DNA of 64,000 nt from Sinohyriopsis cumingii (Eukaryota; Mollusca; Bivalvia; Unionida; Unionidae), in assembly GCA_028554795.2 (NCBI GenBank), contig CM068828.1, positions 18,116,436 through 18,180,435 on the forward strand, written 5' to 3'. A program made the translations under genes and the position numbers. The notes beneath the pieces were generated by a model. It did not search any database and was not told where the DNA came from. It saw only the letters and a program-made list of their open reading frames with translations. Shown here piece by piece: positions 63,243-64,000 of the stretch (positions are counted from its first letter, which is position 1; each line of letters starts with the position of its first letter).

Positions 63243-63689
63243 ATGGTCATATACAACAGACACGATACACCCGTGCAGGTCAGAGCAGTAAACTCACGAT
63301 TACCAATCTATAGAGCGACTTACGGAGACGGACTCGGCGATGTGGTTCAGGGTTTATTTGCGGGGTTAGCACCAAATGTGGGTCCTCTTGCAAAACAGTT
63401 ATCAATGAAAGCCATTAATGTTGTTGGTGAAAAAGCTCCTGGTGCAATCGTTGATGTTGCTGGTAAAGCAATCTCGGCAGTCAAAGAAAGAATAGCGCGA
63501 TTAATGCGACGAAAATCACCACCGGTGGAATTACCAAGAACAGAAATTATGTCCGCTGATTTTAGTAAGGTGATAAATCAGGCTGCAAATCAGAAACTAG
63601 CAGCGTTGATAGATCAGGAATCTGACGCACAAAGAAATATCACAGCAAATTTGATAGCAGGAAGTGGACTTCATGTGCGACGACGATAA
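63243..63689 (+). CDS. 148-aa small structural-type protein with an adenain-like cleavage motif
   Basis: This frame is intact from ATG 63243 to TAA 63687-63689, beginning 20 bp after the preceding gene ends. The N-terminus is followed by a Gly/Val/Leu-rich amphipathic region (YGDGLGDVVQGLFAGLAP, then IVDVAGKAISAVKERI), a basic patch (RLMRRK), and a C-terminus with LIAGSGLHVRRR. IAGSG fits the (M/I/L)XGX-G consensus cut by adenovirus-type proteases, which Polinton-like elements commonly encode. With the capsid-type gene next door, a minor capsid, core or membrane-active protein is plausible; this is inference. It is the only unbroken gene of the right element. Confidence 0.55.
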   Translation: MVIYNRHDTPVQVRAVNSRLPIYRATYGDGLGDVVQGLFAGLAPNVGPLAKQLSMKAINVVGEKAPGAIVDVAGKAISAVKERIARLMRRKSPPVELPRTEIMSADFSKVINQAANQKLAALIDQESDAQRNITANLIAGSGLHVRRR

Positions 63690-63722
63690 TTACCATTTGG
63701 AAAAATACGCAATAGTATAAAA

Positions 63723-64000
63723 TGTTCAAATACATATCCGACCCAGCATTTAACATAGACGCGCCGGTTCAAAATAGATAACTCAGTGCATGATTATTAA
63801 TTTTATTCCTATGATGCAAAGAAACCAGAACAACGAGGGCGTATCGAACTTCAAGTTCATGATACAAGTAGATATTTCTTGCCCGCTGATGCGTTTATTG
63901 AAGTAGAAGGTGAACTTGTCAGGGCAAATTAATACTGCATACGATCCCAATACACGAGTTGGTTTTGTCAATAATGGAATTATGGCACTGTTTAGTAGTG
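63723..64000 (+). pseudogene. Start of a probable jelly-roll major capsid gene, frameshifted, cut by the window end
   Basis: ATG 63723 opens FKYISDPAFNIDAPVQNR and stops at 63777-63779. Another frame continues QRGRIELQVHDTSRYFLPAD and FIEVEGELVRA until about 63930, and a third carries GFVNNGIMALFSS to the window end. The arrangement of FIEVEG-x-LV followed about 20 residues later by NNGIMALFS is one I associate with the N-terminal strands of major-capsid-like proteins in invertebrate Polinton-type and related elements. It is recalled by pattern and not searched. It lies 33 bp after the preceding gene. At least two frameshifts are visible in 280 bp. Confidence 0.45.

Overview
The window is AT-rich, gene-poor animal DNA: small broken reading frames, microsatellites, a CR1-like non-LTR retrotransposon with an (ATT)n tail, and decayed Polinton/Maverick-type (adintovirus-like) DNA elements. 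This fits an invertebrate nuclear genome, perhaps a mollusc or other lophotrochozoan, but no single-copy host gene is present to fix the lineage. I see no bacterial operons, CRISPR arrays, tRNA or rRNA.

Positions 1-53057 are a head-to-tail tandem array of a 7363-bp unit: seven full copies starting at 1, 7364, 14727, 22090, 29454, 36819 and 44167, then a partial eighth (51482-53057). The array runs off the left edge of the window. About 4 kb of each unit (unit positions 1578 to about 5610) is a compact minus-strand block of decayed element genes: a retroviral-type integrase (2306-3200), a basic protein with a glycine-rich hydrophobic tail, and several unrecognised frames. A further broken frame lies at 5960-6552 with an antisense AATAAA beyond it. 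The remainder is AT-rich non-coding DNA. The same stops and frameshifts recur in all seven full copies, so the element decayed first and was amplified afterwards as a very long satellite-like unit. Copies 1-3 are almost identical; copies 4-8 are more diverged and mosaic.

Positions 53058-64000 are single-copy. They hold a terminal fragment of a Polinton-like element (54569-55621, gene pointing left, 243-bp terminal block), 2.3 kb of microsatellite-rich spacer, a 5'-truncated CR1-like LINE on the minus strand (about 57955-61268), and the left end of a second, related element (61278 to beyond 64000). The second element has a homologous 217-bp terminal block in inverted orientation, a divergent minus-strand gene, a frameshifted homologue of the left fragment's gene, an intact 148-aa gene with an adenain-like cleavage motif, and the start of what I read as a jelly-roll major capsid gene.

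None of these elements looks functional within this window. The main interest is the satellite built from an endogenous viral/transposon carcass, and the pair of related elements whose termini face each other.
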